Of a stretch of 64,000 nucleotides of DNA, positions 40,939-49,259 are shown piece after piece. The number at the start of each line of letters is the position of its first letter. Within the stretch, counting starts at the first letter, position 1. The stretch is from Urinicoccus massiliensis (GTDB lineage Bacteria; Bacillota; Clostridia; Tissierellales; Peptoniphilaceae), in contig NZ_LT635493.1 in the NCBI RefSeq assembly GCF_900120405.1, positions 471,037 through 535,036 of the forward strand, read 5' to 3'. Under the pieces are notes generated by a model that did not search any database, was not told where the DNA came from, and saw only the letters and a list, made by a program, of their open reading frames with translations. The position numbers and the translations under genes are program-made.

Positions 40939-41901
40939 TCAGACAAGAGTTTTTCTATAGTCTCGTGGCGTTAATCCACGAAGGGACTTGAAGGCAGCTG
41001 AAAACTTGGATGGATTTTGGTAGCCTAAATCATTCGCAATTTCAAGTATACTCTTCGATGAATCTTGTAAGAGCAAAGCCGCTGCATTAACGCGATACTC
41101 TTTCATATAGGCATAAATCGATTTTCCATAAATAATTTTGAACGCTTTTTTCATAGCTGTGAGTGGCATATCAATGAAACTCGAACATTCGGTTAACGTA
41201 TAAAATCGGTCAAGATGTGAAGTCAATCTTTTTTCCAAAGATTTGATCTTAGTTACTTGGGCGAAATTTAAAAAGTCGTTTTGTTGTTTTGCCAAAGAAA
41301 TATCCATACCATTCAAGTAAAGAAGAAGTTCTAATACCTTAATTTTCAGATAAGGAACTCTATCTTTTTCAGGAATTTGATAAATTTCGGCTAAGATATG
41401 GTTCGTTTGTGGATTGGAACGCATAATAAAGGTTTCATAGCCTTTTGATGTTCTACAGAATTTGTTTTTCAAATTTTCCACATCAACCGGAAATCCGTTT
41501 AATAATGTCCGTATCGTTTCAGAACCCTGCGGAAAGAGAATGCTGATTGTGATTCCGTGATAGTGTTTAAGTGGAAAGTAAAACTCTCCGTAATGCTGGG
41601 TGCGTACTTCCATCTGCAAATCACCAGCACTGATATAAGTGTACTTTTTCGGATGAATGCTATTTTCTATTCTTCCTTCTTTACAGTAATCAATGGTGAA
41701 CATCGATTGATGTGGCTTGAAAGCTGAGTAACAAGTTTTGAGATGAAAGTCATTAAAAAGTACAAAGACGCCTTCGAAAAGGGCGTAGCAAGTCATCGTC
41801 CCGGAGCCGGTTTCATCATGCAAAAAAAAGATAGAGCTGCCATCTTCTTGTTTCTGCATTTTGATATTATTTCCCATATTGCCTAAGGCGTTCATTGCCA
41901 T
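40939..41901 (-). CDS. AraC family transcriptional regulator (PchR/YbtA-like context)
   Basis: The 320-residue protein has a C-terminal AraC double helix-turn-helix: LTECSSFIDMPLTAMKKAFKIIYGKSIYAYMKEYRVNAAALLL and ILEIANDLGYQNPSKFSAAFKSLRGLTPRDYRK. The N-terminal 200 residues are a ligand domain (GSGTMTCYALFEGVFVLFNDFHLKTCY). Regulators with such N-domains (PchR, YbtA) sense a siderophore and activate its uptake genes. Its start overlaps the end of the EcfA-type gene, and it lies before the ABC pair, so it is inside the operon it probably controls. The ligand is not known. Confidence 0.88.
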   Translation of the reverse strand: MAMNALGNMGNNIKMQKQEDGSSIFFLHDETGSGTMTCYALFEGVFVLFNDFHLKTCYSAFKPHQSMFTIDYCKEGRIENSIHPKKYTYISAGDLQMEVRTQHYGEFYFPLKHYHGITISILFPQGSETIRTLLNGFPVDVENLKNKFCRTSKGYETFIMRSNPQTNHILAEIYQIPEKDRVPYLKIKVLELLLYLNGMDISLAKQQNDFLNFAQVTKIKSLEKRLTSHLDRFYTLTECSSFIDMPLTAMKKAFKIIYGKSIYAYMKEYRVNAAALLLQDSSKSILEIANDLGYQNPSKFSAAFKSLRGLTPRDYRKTLV

Positions 41902-43367
41902 GAACCCTCCTCTCTAAAAAAATTCTGCAATTTCTGTACTGTCGTCTGGTTCAAATCATATTGCTCCTTAATCTGCCCATCTTTCATTTCAACAATATGC
42001 TGACAGGCAAGAGCGATAAACTCCGGATCATGAGTAATAATTAAGCATGTTTTTCCTAAAAGAATTATTCTCTTTATAATTTGTGCAAAACGCTGCATGT
42101 TTTCCAAATCAAGACCACTGGTCGGCTCATCAAAGATTAAAACATCTCGATTGCTCATCAGAGCGGAGGCTACTGCAACACGCTGTTTTTGCCCTCCTGA
42201 AAGAGACATGGGATGTTCATCTTTAAAGCCATCCAGATGGAGTTCTTGGAGTATTGCCTCGGCTTCAGAATGATTTTCTTCTTCCTGAGAAATCAAAAGC
42301 TCTTCCATAACCGTTTCTGTAAACAACTGATGATTCACTTCCTGTTGCACAAGATAGGTCAGATCACGTCTTTTTTTAGGTGGAAAAGTCTTGTTTTTAT
42401 AGATTAGTTTGCTTTTATCTTTTTTCACCAGTCCGCAAATAAGTTTGGCAAAAGTGGACTTGCCGGCACCGTTTGAACCTATGAGAGCTGTTGCCCTTCC
42501 CAGAGGAAGTTGAAACTTCGGAATATTCAATACGCTTTGCGTATTATGGTAGGAAAAATTCACATCGTAAAGCTCTAAAAAATCTTTCGTCGGCGATAAT
42601 GGATTGGAAGCTCCAAATGAAAGCTGTTTTATGTCCGGAATACGTATCCCATGCGTTTCATAAAATGAACTCGGTAACTCGAAAAAGTTAACGCCTTGAT
42701 AGTCTCCGATTATCTCGCCGGCATCAAGCAATATCACACGATCCACTAAATTTTTTAAATAATGGATGCGATGCTCGGCAATAACGATTGTTTTTCCCTC
42801 ATCTTTCCAAAATTGTATCATCCCTTGCAAATTTGCGATAGCGGAAAAATCAAGATTAGCACTTGGCTCATCCATAAGAACAAGATTAGGAGAAAGCACA
42901 GCCACAGAGGCACAAGCAATTTTTTGTTTTTCTCCGGAAGAAAGATGAAACAAACTCTTTCCCATCAATCTCTCAATATGCAAAGAGGATACGATTTTGT
43001 TAAAGCGCAATCGAATATCTTCTTTTGACATACCTAAATTTTCACAGGCAAAAACCAGTTCACTATCCGTATCTACATTAAAAAACTGGCTGCGGGGATT
43101 TTGAAACACGCAGCCAACAATCGGTGCGAGTTCATACAGAGCAAGCGTTTGTGGACTTTTACCAAAAATAGATACACTTCCCAAACTTTTCCCTTCATAG
43201 TAATGAGGAATAAGTCCATTTAAAACTCGTATTATGGTCGTCTTACCACATCCGGACATTCCCGTTAAAAGAACGCATTGCCCGTCAGGGATTCTCAGAT
43301 TGATATTTTTAAGTGTACTTTGGTCAGAGGATGTATAGGAAAAAGAAAAATTTCTTATTTCTATCAT
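41892..43367 (-). CDS. Energy-coupling factor ATPase, two NBDs fused
   Basis: The 491-residue protein holds two ABC ATPase domains in one chain. Domain 1: Walker A TGMSGCGKTT, signature LSSGEKQK, Walker B LVLMDEPSANLD. Domain 2 (from about residue 265): Walker A GSNGAGKST, signature LSGGQKQR, Walker B VLIFDEPTSGLD. It replaces separate EcfA1 and EcfA2 proteins. It overlaps ecfT by 4 bases and the AraC gene by 10. With the T and S subunits it makes a complete group I-type ECF importer, in which the cassette has its own energising module. Confidence 0.92.
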   Translation of the reverse strand: MIEIRNFSFSYTSSDQSTLKNINLRIPDGQCVLLTGMSGCGKTTIIRVLNGLIPHYYEGKSLGSVSIFGKSPQTLALYELAPIVGCVFQNPRSQFFNVDTDSELVFACENLGMSKEDIRLRFNKIVSSLHIERLMGKSLFHLSSGEKQKIACASVAVLSPNLVLMDEPSANLDFSAIANLQGMIQFWKDEGKTIVIAEHRIHYLKNLVDRVILLDAGEIIGDYQGVNFFELPSSFYETHGIRIPDIKQLSFGASNPLSPTKDFLELYDVNFSYHNTQSVLNIPKFQLPLGRATALIGSNGAGKSTFAKLICGLVKKDKSKLIYKNKTFPPKKRRDLTYLVQQEVNHQLFTETVMEELLISQEEENHSEAEAILQELHLDGFKDEHPMSLSGGQKQRVAVASALMSNRDVLIFDEPTSGLDLENMQRFAQIIKRIILLGKTCLIITHDPEFIALACQHIVEMKDGQIKEQYDLNQTTVQKLQNFFREEGSWQ

Positions 43368-44092
43368 GACGAACCTCCGATCTTATAAAAGATAAGTACA
43401 CACAAGCTAACCAGGCAAAGCATCAGAAAGAGTATATCCTGCAAATGGAATCCAATTTTACAGACATTGGTGCGCCTAATCGGCGCGCCTAAGCCACGTG
43501 TTAAAGCAGATGCGGAAAGTTCGTCACCAATTTTTACGCAGGACACCATCAGCGGAACCAGACGATATTCCACAGTTTTCCACGGTTTTGAACCACCTAA
43601 AGAGATGCCTCTCATTTTCATTGCATCGGCTATGGCGTGATACTCTTCCAAGATGGTAGGAAAAAAGCGAAAAACAACGGAAAGTGGAATCGTAATCTGG
43701 GCAGGAACATGCATGCGTTCCATTGCTGCCATAAACTCGCTGATTTTCGTTGAGCTGAGCAAATAGGTGCCCATGGCAAGCCCCGGCATCATGCGAACAA
43801 AAATACCGCAAAAAGCCACCAACAGAAAACCTAAAAATCCGGTAACGAGCGGCAAAAGATATATCTGCCCTACATAGGCCGCTATGAATAAAATGGCATA
43901 TATGGCGGCATATTTCCACTTGCTTTCAGTAAGAAACAGTATAAAGGGAACAGATATAAGGAGTATTCGAATCGGAACCAGCCAATATCCATGTCCTCCT
44001 CCCACAACGACAGCAGCGATGGTAAAGACAAGAAGTATCTTTGTTCGAGGATCAAGAAATTCTTTTTTTGATCGTGTTTGAATAGGTTGCAT
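43364..44092 (-). CDS. Energy-coupling factor transmembrane protein EcfT
   Basis: The 242-residue membrane protein has about five helices, and the ATPase-contact part PVSLVFRFFPTILEEYHAIADAMKMRGI with the Ala-Arg-Gly type motifs (MRGISLG and LTRGLGAPIRR) characteristic of EcfT. It couples the fused ATPase to the substrate-binding S subunit. It lies 6 bases after the S-component gene and overlaps the ATPase gene. Confidence 0.9.
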   Translation of the reverse strand: MQPIQTRSKKEFLDPRTKILLVFTIAAVVVGGGHGYWLVPIRILLISVPFILFLTESKWKYAAIYAILFIAAYVGQIYLLPLVTGFLGFLLVAFCGIFVRMMPGLAMGTYLLSSTKISEFMAAMERMHVPAQITIPLSVVFRFFPTILEEYHAIADAMKMRGISLGGSKPWKTVEYRLVPLMVSCVKIGDELSASALTRGLGAPIRRTNVCKIGFHLQDILFLMLCLVSLCVLIFYKIGGSS

Positions 44093-44098
44093 GATGAA

Positions 44099-44689
44099 TT
44101 AGACAATCCCGGCGCGTTCGAACTGCTTTTTTAGAAGGGAACGTCCAATCAAGGCACCAAGGATGCCCGCGATAAACATGCCTACAAGTAATGGGATCAA
44201 ACTCCAGTCCGGAATAAGTTTCATCAGTGCATCCGCATAGGCCTTTCCGTAACCGCCTTGTGCTAAATTTTGATAATAAGCATCACGGCTAATAACAATA
44301 GGAATATAGTTTCCGATCAGCCATATTGAAAAAATACCTTTGCTGAGAATTACTTTTTTTGCACTGGAATAATCCGAGGATTTTAATAACAAATCCGCTA
44401 AAAGGCCCGCGATAAGTCCGGTGAAGGGTGCATATACGCCCATTCCCATGACCCCGATTAGTAGTCCAAGCAAAAATCCCATAATGGTTATAAGCCCAAA
44501 CTTTTTCGTTTTGCTCACAAACAACACATACGGAATACCGTCAATAAGCGGCACGATGATGCCTAAAAGCGGAATAAATATTGGCATGTAACCCAGCATT
44601 GCCACTGCCATGCAAAGAGCAAACATAATGGCAGTAAAAACACCTGTAGTGATCAAATCTTTTGCTTTAATTCCAGATGATTTTTTCAT
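44099..44689 (-). CDS. ECF transporter S component (MptD-like)
   Basis: The 196-residue protein has about five to six membrane helices, beginning KAKDLITTGVFTAIMFALCMAVAMLG, with VMGMGVYAPFTGLIAGLLADLL. The pattern resembles the MptD-type S components found beside a fused EcfA and an EcfT. The ligand is unknown. It is the first gene of the cassette operon. The ATG at 44687-44689 follows GGAGG by 8 bases; a longer frame begins with an ATG that is part of the ribosome site. Confidence 0.82.
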   Translation of the reverse strand: MKKSSGIKAKDLITTGVFTAIMFALCMAVAMLGYMPIFIPLLGIIVPLIDGIPYVLFVSKTKKFGLITIMGFLLGLLIGVMGMGVYAPFTGLIAGLLADLLLKSSDYSSAKKVILSKGIFSIWLIGNYIPIVISRDAYYQNLAQGGYGKAYADALMKLIPDWSLIPLLVGMFIAGILGALIGRSLLKKQFERAGIV

Positions 44690-44708
44690 ACAATTAACCT
44701 CCATTGAG

Positions 44709-44727
44709 TTAAAATAAGCTAACTTAG
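44709..44727 (-). promoter_or_regulatory. Candidate DtxR/IdeR-type box upstream of the cassette operon
   Basis: On the minus strand CTAAGTTAGCTTATTTTAA agrees with the IdeR/DtxR consensus (TTAGGTTAGCCTAACCTAA) at 13 of 19 positions, and its core GCTAAGTTAGC is a palindrome. It is about 20 bases upstream of the first gene's ATG. An iron-dependent repressor would fit an iron-uptake cassette, but the match is only moderate. Confidence 0.35.
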
Positions 44728-44799
44728 CACATTTGATTAAACCTCTTTAAGGGCATTTCATTCAACCCCAGTTAAAATAAAAAGCTCCATTCGGACATT

Positions 44800-45180
44800 T
44801 TATAGTGCCTTGATTTCTGAGTCATTTCTGAAGGTTATGCGGATATCTTCTTTGCTGAATGTCGTGATATGATTTACGAGGGCACATAAGCTCTGTGCGT
44901 CGAATGTTTGCAGAAGCCTGTCTTGTTTTTGTAGCTGATTCAGGCAGAACTTGATATCGGCTTTGGTTGCCTGCATCTTTTTGAATTTTACTTCGACCTT
45001 CGCTAAGGCCGCCTGTTTTTCATCGTAGAAGCATTCCAGATCTTCGTACTTTGCTTGGTACTCGCTCTGGTCTTGCGGGATGGCAGCATTTTGGCGGATA
45101 AGGTCTTCGATCATCTTGACACAGACATCCATCTCACTTTCCAGCTTTGCTTTTTCGCCTTGAGTTGCGTAGCGTAACAT
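44800..45180 (-). pseudogene. Serine recombinase C-terminal fragment
   Basis: The frame gives 126 residues matching the C-terminal coiled part of large serine recombinases: GEKAKLESEMDVCVKMIEDL, SEYQAKYEDLECFYDEKQAALAKVEVKF, and the end SLCALVNHITTFSKEDIRITFRNDSEI. The catalytic resolvase domain, recombinase domain and zinc ribbon are absent. The fragment begins inside the end of the IS3-type orfA remnant (same DNA, other frame, about 45155-45175), so the two were joined by a deletion or insertion. Confidence 0.8.
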
Positions 45181-45651
45181 TCTTCTCTCAAGGCGATCTC
45201 TTTTTTTATTATTTCGTTTTCTGCCTTTATATATTCATTTTCCGCTCTAAGTCTTATGAGTTCTTCTCTTTCAGATTCATTCAGTTCTTTTGGTTTATGG
45301 ATATTTGTCTTTTTCATGCTTGTATTTCTTTCTCTTTATTCACAAGACCATTATATCCATAATTTTTATACTTGTTAACCCATGTCCCTCGTTGATTCCA
45401 TTTTCGATTGCAGTCGACTTTATTGAGTTCCCGGCGAGTACTTTAGATAGCATTTCTAGTTTCTCATCGGGGGTCCAATTGATATTGTTTCCATGTTTTA
45501 AAATTTCTGGGCCATGGAGTTCTTCTAACTTAAACCATTTCCGAACTAATTTATGAAAGTTTTCTTCTTTAATCCCTTCAGGTGTATCAGGCCACTTACC
45601 CTCTCTGTACAACTACACACATTCTTTTTTGAAGTCATAACTATATTTCAT
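45150..45651 (-). pseudogene. IS3-family (IS150-like) transposase orfA remnant
   Basis: Read from ATG 45651 after AAGGAGG, the frame gives MKYSYDFKKECV, a TAG stop, then LYREGKWPDTPEGIKEENFHKLVRKW and NINWTPDEKLEMLSKVLAGNSIKSTAIENGIN. Further frame changes lead to TWVNKYKNYGYNGLVNK and then KPKELNESEREELIRLRAENEYIKAENEIIKKEIALREECYATQLKAKKQ, the usual orfA end. So it has one in-frame stop and at least two frameshifts. orfB is missing entirely. Confidence 0.85.
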
Positions 45652-45667
45652 AAAAATACCCTCCTTA

Positions 45668-45692
45668 CTGGATGTCCAGTAAAGAGGGTACA
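45668..45692 (-). mobile_element. Terminal inverted repeat of the IS3-family remnant
   Basis: TGTACCCTCTTTACTGGACATCCAG (minus strand) looks like the left end of an IS150-type element and stands 16 bases before the orfA start. No matching opposite end was found to the left. The 98 bases from here to 45790 hold no gene I can recognise. Confidence 0.7.
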
Positions 45693-45790
45693 TATCACGA
45701 TATTACAATCAACTATGCCGAATTTTTCAAAGGATAAAAAATCCCTTATTGAGTTGCCCTTTCGGATGGACCTTTTGATTTATCCTCAAC

Positions 45791-46333
45791 TTAAAAAAGA
45801 GGAAGCAAATAGAGATAGTATATGGCCCCCAAAACTCCTGCTCCCACCAGGACCAGGATGGGGTGGATCTTTAATTTCACCACGGCAAAAAGGGCCAGGA
45901 GGAAAAAGACCAGGTGGTGGATGTCTACAATGGAAATTTTCCCAATGGAGAAGCAGGCGGCGGCAATAATTCCAATGACGACTGGCCGGATTCCAGCCAG
46001 GGCCAGGTTCAGCTCCTGGTTGTCCCTAAATTTTTGGAAGTAATGGGAAACTAAAAGGGCCAGGATAAAGGGGATCAAGACCACACAAAGGGTTAAAAGA
46101 ATCCCCATGCCCGGGCCATAGACCTTAAAGCCCACATAGGTAGATGAATTGACGGCAATGGGCCCCGGGGTCATTTCTGCCACAGCCACAATATTGACGA
46201 ATTCCTTGGCCTCAATCCACTGGTTTACTTCCACCACTTCTTTTTGGATCAGGGCCAAAACGGCATAACCTCCCCCAAAGGAAAAGGCTCCAATTTTAAT
46301 AAAGGTCACCATCAGGTGAAAAAATGAACGCAT
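45791..46333 (-). CDS. Chromate transporter family protein, second half
   Basis: The 180-residue membrane protein is a short CHR-family subunit: FIKIGAFSFGGGYAVLALIQKEVVE, AVAEMTPGPIAVNSSTYVGFKVYG. Short CHR proteins occur as tandem pairs, each half a bidomain ChrA, and here it follows its partner by 28 bases. The family includes chromate exporters, but the natural substrate of most members is unknown. The start is ATG at 46333 (MRSFFHLM); GGAGGA precedes it. Codon use returns to host type here. Confidence 0.9.
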   Translation of the reverse strand: MRSFFHLMVTFIKIGAFSFGGGYAVLALIQKEVVEVNQWIEAKEFVNIVAVAEMTPGPIAVNSSTYVGFKVYGPGMGILLTLCVVLIPFILALLVSHYFQKFRDNQELNLALAGIRPVVIGIIAAACFSIGKISIVDIHHLVFFLLALFAVVKLKIHPILVLVGAGVLGAIYYLYLLPLF

Positions 46334-46361
46334 GTCTCCTCCCAATTCAATCTTCCAGGTC

Positions 46362-46895
46362 TTATAGCTTTTCTCTTAAAAAAATTCCAAACAGGGCCCC
46401 AGCTAGGATGATAAAGATGGGGTGGACATGAAAAAAGCTAATGCCTGCAAAGGCTAAAACCATTAAAAGCCAGTTGCACTTTTCTCTTAGCTTGACGGAC
46501 TTGCCCAATTTAAAAACCGAATAGAGGATCAGGGCCACTACGGCGGGTCGGATGCCTTCAAAGACGGCCTGGGCTATGACTGAATCGGAAAAGTGCTCAA
46601 AGGCACTGGCTATTACAAGGATAATCAGGATGGAGGGGCTGATGGCTCCCAGCATGGCGGCCAGGGCTCCCCTAAATCCCAGGATGTGGTAGCCCACAAA
46701 GGTGGCTGTATTGGTTGCCAGGGGCCCCGGAATGGAGTTGGTCAGGGCAATGGAATTTAAAAATTCTTCGTCGCTCATCCAGTGGTACTTGTTGACGACC
46801 TGGTCCTGGATAATGGGCAACATGGCATAGCCTCCCCCAATGGTAAAGGCTCCAATTTTAAAGAAGATAAAAAATAAGTGGGCTAATTTTTTCAC
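46362..46895 (-). CDS. Chromate transporter family protein, first half
   Basis: The 177-residue protein is the partner of the next gene: FFIFFKIGAFTIGGGYAMLPIIQDQVVNK and IALTNSIPGPLATNTATFVGYHILGF. AGGAGG with a 6-base gap selects the GTG at 46893-46895; the TTG six bases before it is too close to the ribosome site. The two products probably work as a heterodimer with opposite membrane orientation. Confidence 0.9.
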   Translation of the reverse strand: MKKLAHLFFIFFKIGAFTIGGGYAMLPIIQDQVVNKYHWMSDEEFLNSIALTNSIPGPLATNTATFVGYHILGFRGALAAMLGAISPSILIILVIASAFEHFSDSVIAQAVFEGIRPAVVALILYSVFKLGKSVKLREKCNWLLMVLAFAGISFFHVHPIFIILAGALFGIFLREKL

Positions 46896-46960
46896 CGGCA
46901 ACCTCCTAAAACTTTCCTCCTTCTATTGTAAGCTTCTCTTGGGGAATCTGCAAACTTATT

Positions 46961-47728
46961 CTAGGGGAGTCTGGGGATGCTGGCCAGGAGTTTTTTGGTA
47001 TAGGCATTTTTTGGAGCCTGGAAGATTTCTTGGGTCTGTCCTCTTTCTAAAATCTCCCCATCTTTCATAACCAGGATGTGGTCGGCAATCCTACGGACTG
47101 AGGCCAGGTCATGGGAAATAAAGAGGATGCTGATTTTTTCCCGGTCCCGGATTTCTTTTAGGAGCTGGATGATTTCCAGGGCGATGGGGGTGTCCAGGGC
47201 GGTGATAATTTCATCGGCAATGAGGATTTTGGGTTTAAGGCTCAAGGCCCGGACGATATTCAATCTTTGGAGTTGGCCACCAGATAGGGCCCTGGGATAC
47301 CTGTCTAGGTGGTCCAGGCTAAGGCCACATTGGTTCAGGAGTCCGGCCAGGTAGTCCTTGATGTCTTCTTCCTGGACAATCTTGTGGAGTCTTAGGGGTT
47401 CGTAAAGGCTTTGGCCTACAGTTTTTCTGGGATGGAGGGTCATAAAGGGGTCTTGGAAGACCATTTGGATGTCCAGACGGTCTTGACGGTCCAGGGGTCT
47501 TTTCAGACTCCGGCCCTTGTAGATAACTTCTCCCTGGTCTGGGTCAATTAAAAATCCCAAGATATTGGCCAGGGTGGACTTGCCTGACCCGGATTCTCCC
47601 ACCAGGGCCAGGATTTCTCCTTCTTCTAATTCCAGGTGGATGTCTTTTAAGACCTGGTGGTGGCTGGTCTTTAAAAAGGTCCGGTCCTTGTAGCTTTTTT
47701 CGATATTTTTTCCTTCTAGTATACTCAT
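46961..47728 (-). CDS. Peptide/nickel ABC transporter ATP-binding protein (OppF/NikE type)
   Basis: The 255-residue ATPase has Walker A GESGSGKST, VFQDPFMTLHPRKTV, signature LSGGQLQRLNIVRAL, Walker B ILIADEIITALDTP and H-loop FISHDL. It is the second of two different ATPases at the end of an Opp/Dpp/Nik-type operon. The Walker B site reads DEIITALD where most have DEPTSALD, a small deviation. A usual C-terminal iron-sulfur or zinc segment of OppF is missing, which fits NikE-length proteins. Confidence 0.9.
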   Translation of the reverse strand: MSILEGKNIEKSYKDRTFLKTSHHQVLKDIHLELEEGEILALVGESGSGKSTLANILGFLIDPDQGEVIYKGRSLKRPLDRQDRLDIQMVFQDPFMTLHPRKTVGQSLYEPLRLHKIVQEEDIKDYLAGLLNQCGLSLDHLDRYPRALSGGQLQRLNIVRALSLKPKILIADEIITALDTPIALEIIQLLKEIRDREKISILFISHDLASVRRIADHILVMKDGEILERGQTQEIFQAPKNAYTKKLLASIPRLP

Positions 47729-48486
47729 TCCAGACCTCCATATAATTCTCTAGCCCCATAGACGATTTCCTTACTTGCTGGGGCCTGGGGATGGTCTAAG
47801 ATGGCCCGACTGTCTCCCTCTTCCACGACTTGGCCTTGGGATAGGACCAGGATTCGATTGGCAATATAGGACACCAGGGCAATGTTGTGGCTAATGACAA
47901 TAAGGGTGGTGCCGTGGTTCTTGTGGACATCTCTTAGGTGGTCTAAAAACTTGAGCTGGTTAATGGGGTCCAGGCTGGTGGTGGGTTCATCAGCAATAAG
48001 GACCTTGGGCTCCATGGCCAGGCAAAGGGCAATGGCCACTCTTTGCCGCATCCCTCCGGACAGGGAGGAGGGATAGCGGTTTAAAAATTCCTCGTCTCCC
48101 GGCAGGCCCAATTCTAAAAAAAGTTCCTGGACGCTGGCCTTGTCCTGGCTTAGGCCATACATCTTCCGGCACTTGATCATTTGCTTGCCCAGTTTTTCAT
48201 AGGGGTTGAGACCGTTCATGGAGTCTTGTGGCAGGATGCAAAATCTCGTGTCTGACTCAAAGGGTTTAAAGTTGCCAATGTCCACTTCTTTTTTTCCATC
48301 ATAGACCTGGCCGCTGACTTGGCTGCCTTCGGGCAAAAGTCCCATGAGGGACTTGATGGTCATGGACTTTCCGCTGCCGGAAGGGCCTACGATGCCTAAA
48401 ATTTCATGGTCTTCTATGGTGAAGTTGACCCCTCTTAGGATGGGGGCCTTTTGGATTTCTAGGGATAGGTTTTTCACTTCAATCAT
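47725..48486 (-). CDS. Peptide/nickel ABC transporter ATP-binding protein (OppD/NikD type)
   Basis: The 253-residue ATPase has Walker A GPSGSGKSM (with methionine where threonine or serine is common), PQDSMNGLNPYEKLGKQM, signature LSGGMRQRVAIAL, Walker B VLIADEPTTSLDP and H-loop ISHNIALV. The GGMRQR signature is characteristic of the OppD/NikD group. It overlaps both neighbours by 4 bases. Confidence 0.9.
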   Translation of the reverse strand: MIEVKNLSLEIQKAPILRGVNFTIEDHEILGIVGPSGSGKSMTIKSLMGLLPEGSQVSGQVYDGKKEVDIGNFKPFESDTRFCILPQDSMNGLNPYEKLGKQMIKCRKMYGLSQDKASVQELFLELGLPGDEEFLNRYPSSLSGGMRQRVAIALCLAMEPKVLIADEPTTSLDPINQLKFLDHLRDVHKNHGTTLIVISHNIALVSYIANRILVLSQGQVVEEGDSRAILDHPQAPASKEIVYGARELYGGLE

Positions 48487-49259
48487 TGGTCTTCTAACCT
48501 CCTTGTGTCAAATACAAGATGGAAAATCAGGGCAAAGAAGAAGATGCCTAGACTGGGCCACAAAATCAATTGGGGGGACTCGATCATGTAGACCCGGTAT
48601 TGGTAGAGCATGGTTCCCCAATCCGGTTTTGTAATGTCGCTGCCTAGGCCGATAAAGGCCAGGGAGGCATAGGCCAGGATGTTGGAGCTGGCCATGCTGC
48701 CAAAAAAAGGCAGGGCCATGGGCAGGACATCTGGCAGGATGTGTTTCAGCAAAATAAGCCAGTTGGGATAGCCTAAAATCGGCAAAATTTTAATGTACTC
48801 TCTTTGGAGGATGGACTCGGTCATTTCCTCACTGTGGTTGGCAAAGTGGCCCATTTGACAAAGGCCCAGGGACAGGCCTGCACTGACAGGACTGAGGCCG
48901 AAAAGGGCCGTCACCAAAAGGGCGACAATAAAGGTTGGGCAGATTAGGAGAAAGTCTGTAATAAAGTGGAGGACCAGGGCAATATTTCCCTTGTAGTAGC
49001 CGGCTAAAAGTCCGGCCAAGAGACCCACACTTAAACTGATACCCCCGGCAATGAAAATTACCAAGCAGGTTCTGACAAAGCCCATAAGGAGAAGGTCCAG
49101 CATGTCCCGGCCCAGGGGGTCTGTCCCCAGTGGGTGCTGGCTGGACATGGGGGCCATCCGGTGGGCTAAATCCACCGGAACCAGGTCCAGGGAGTGCTGG
49201 CTTACATAGTAGAAGAAAACTGCCAAAACCAGGGCCATAAAGATTATTTTCTTTTTCAT
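48483..49259 (-). CDS. Peptide/nickel ABC transporter permease (OppC/NikC type)
   Basis: The 258-residue permease has an N-terminal helix, the periplasmic-side motif HPLGTDPLGRDMLDLLLMGFVRT and the EAA loop in the region SMASSNILAYASLAFIGLGSDITKPDWGTMLYQ. These are standard for OppC/DppC/NikC. It overlaps the permease gene before it by 4 bases. Confidence 0.92.
   Translation of the reverse strand: MKKKIIFMALVLAVFFYYVSQHSLDLVPVDLAHRMAPMSSQHPLGTDPLGRDMLDLLLMGFVRTCLVIFIAGGISLSVGLLAGLLAGYYKGNIALVLHFITDFLLICPTFIVALLVTALFGLSPVSAGLSLGLCQMGHFANHSEEMTESILQREYIKILPILGYPNWLILLKHILPDVLPMALPFFGSMASSNILAYASLAFIGLGSDITKPDWGTMLYQYRVYMIESPQLILWPSLGIFFFALIFHLVFDTRRLEDQ

Noticed and set aside
45553-45969. 138-codon plus-strand ORF across the IS end and the chromate gene
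   Set aside because: It runs antisense over a mobile-element remnant and a recognised gene and has no ribosome site.
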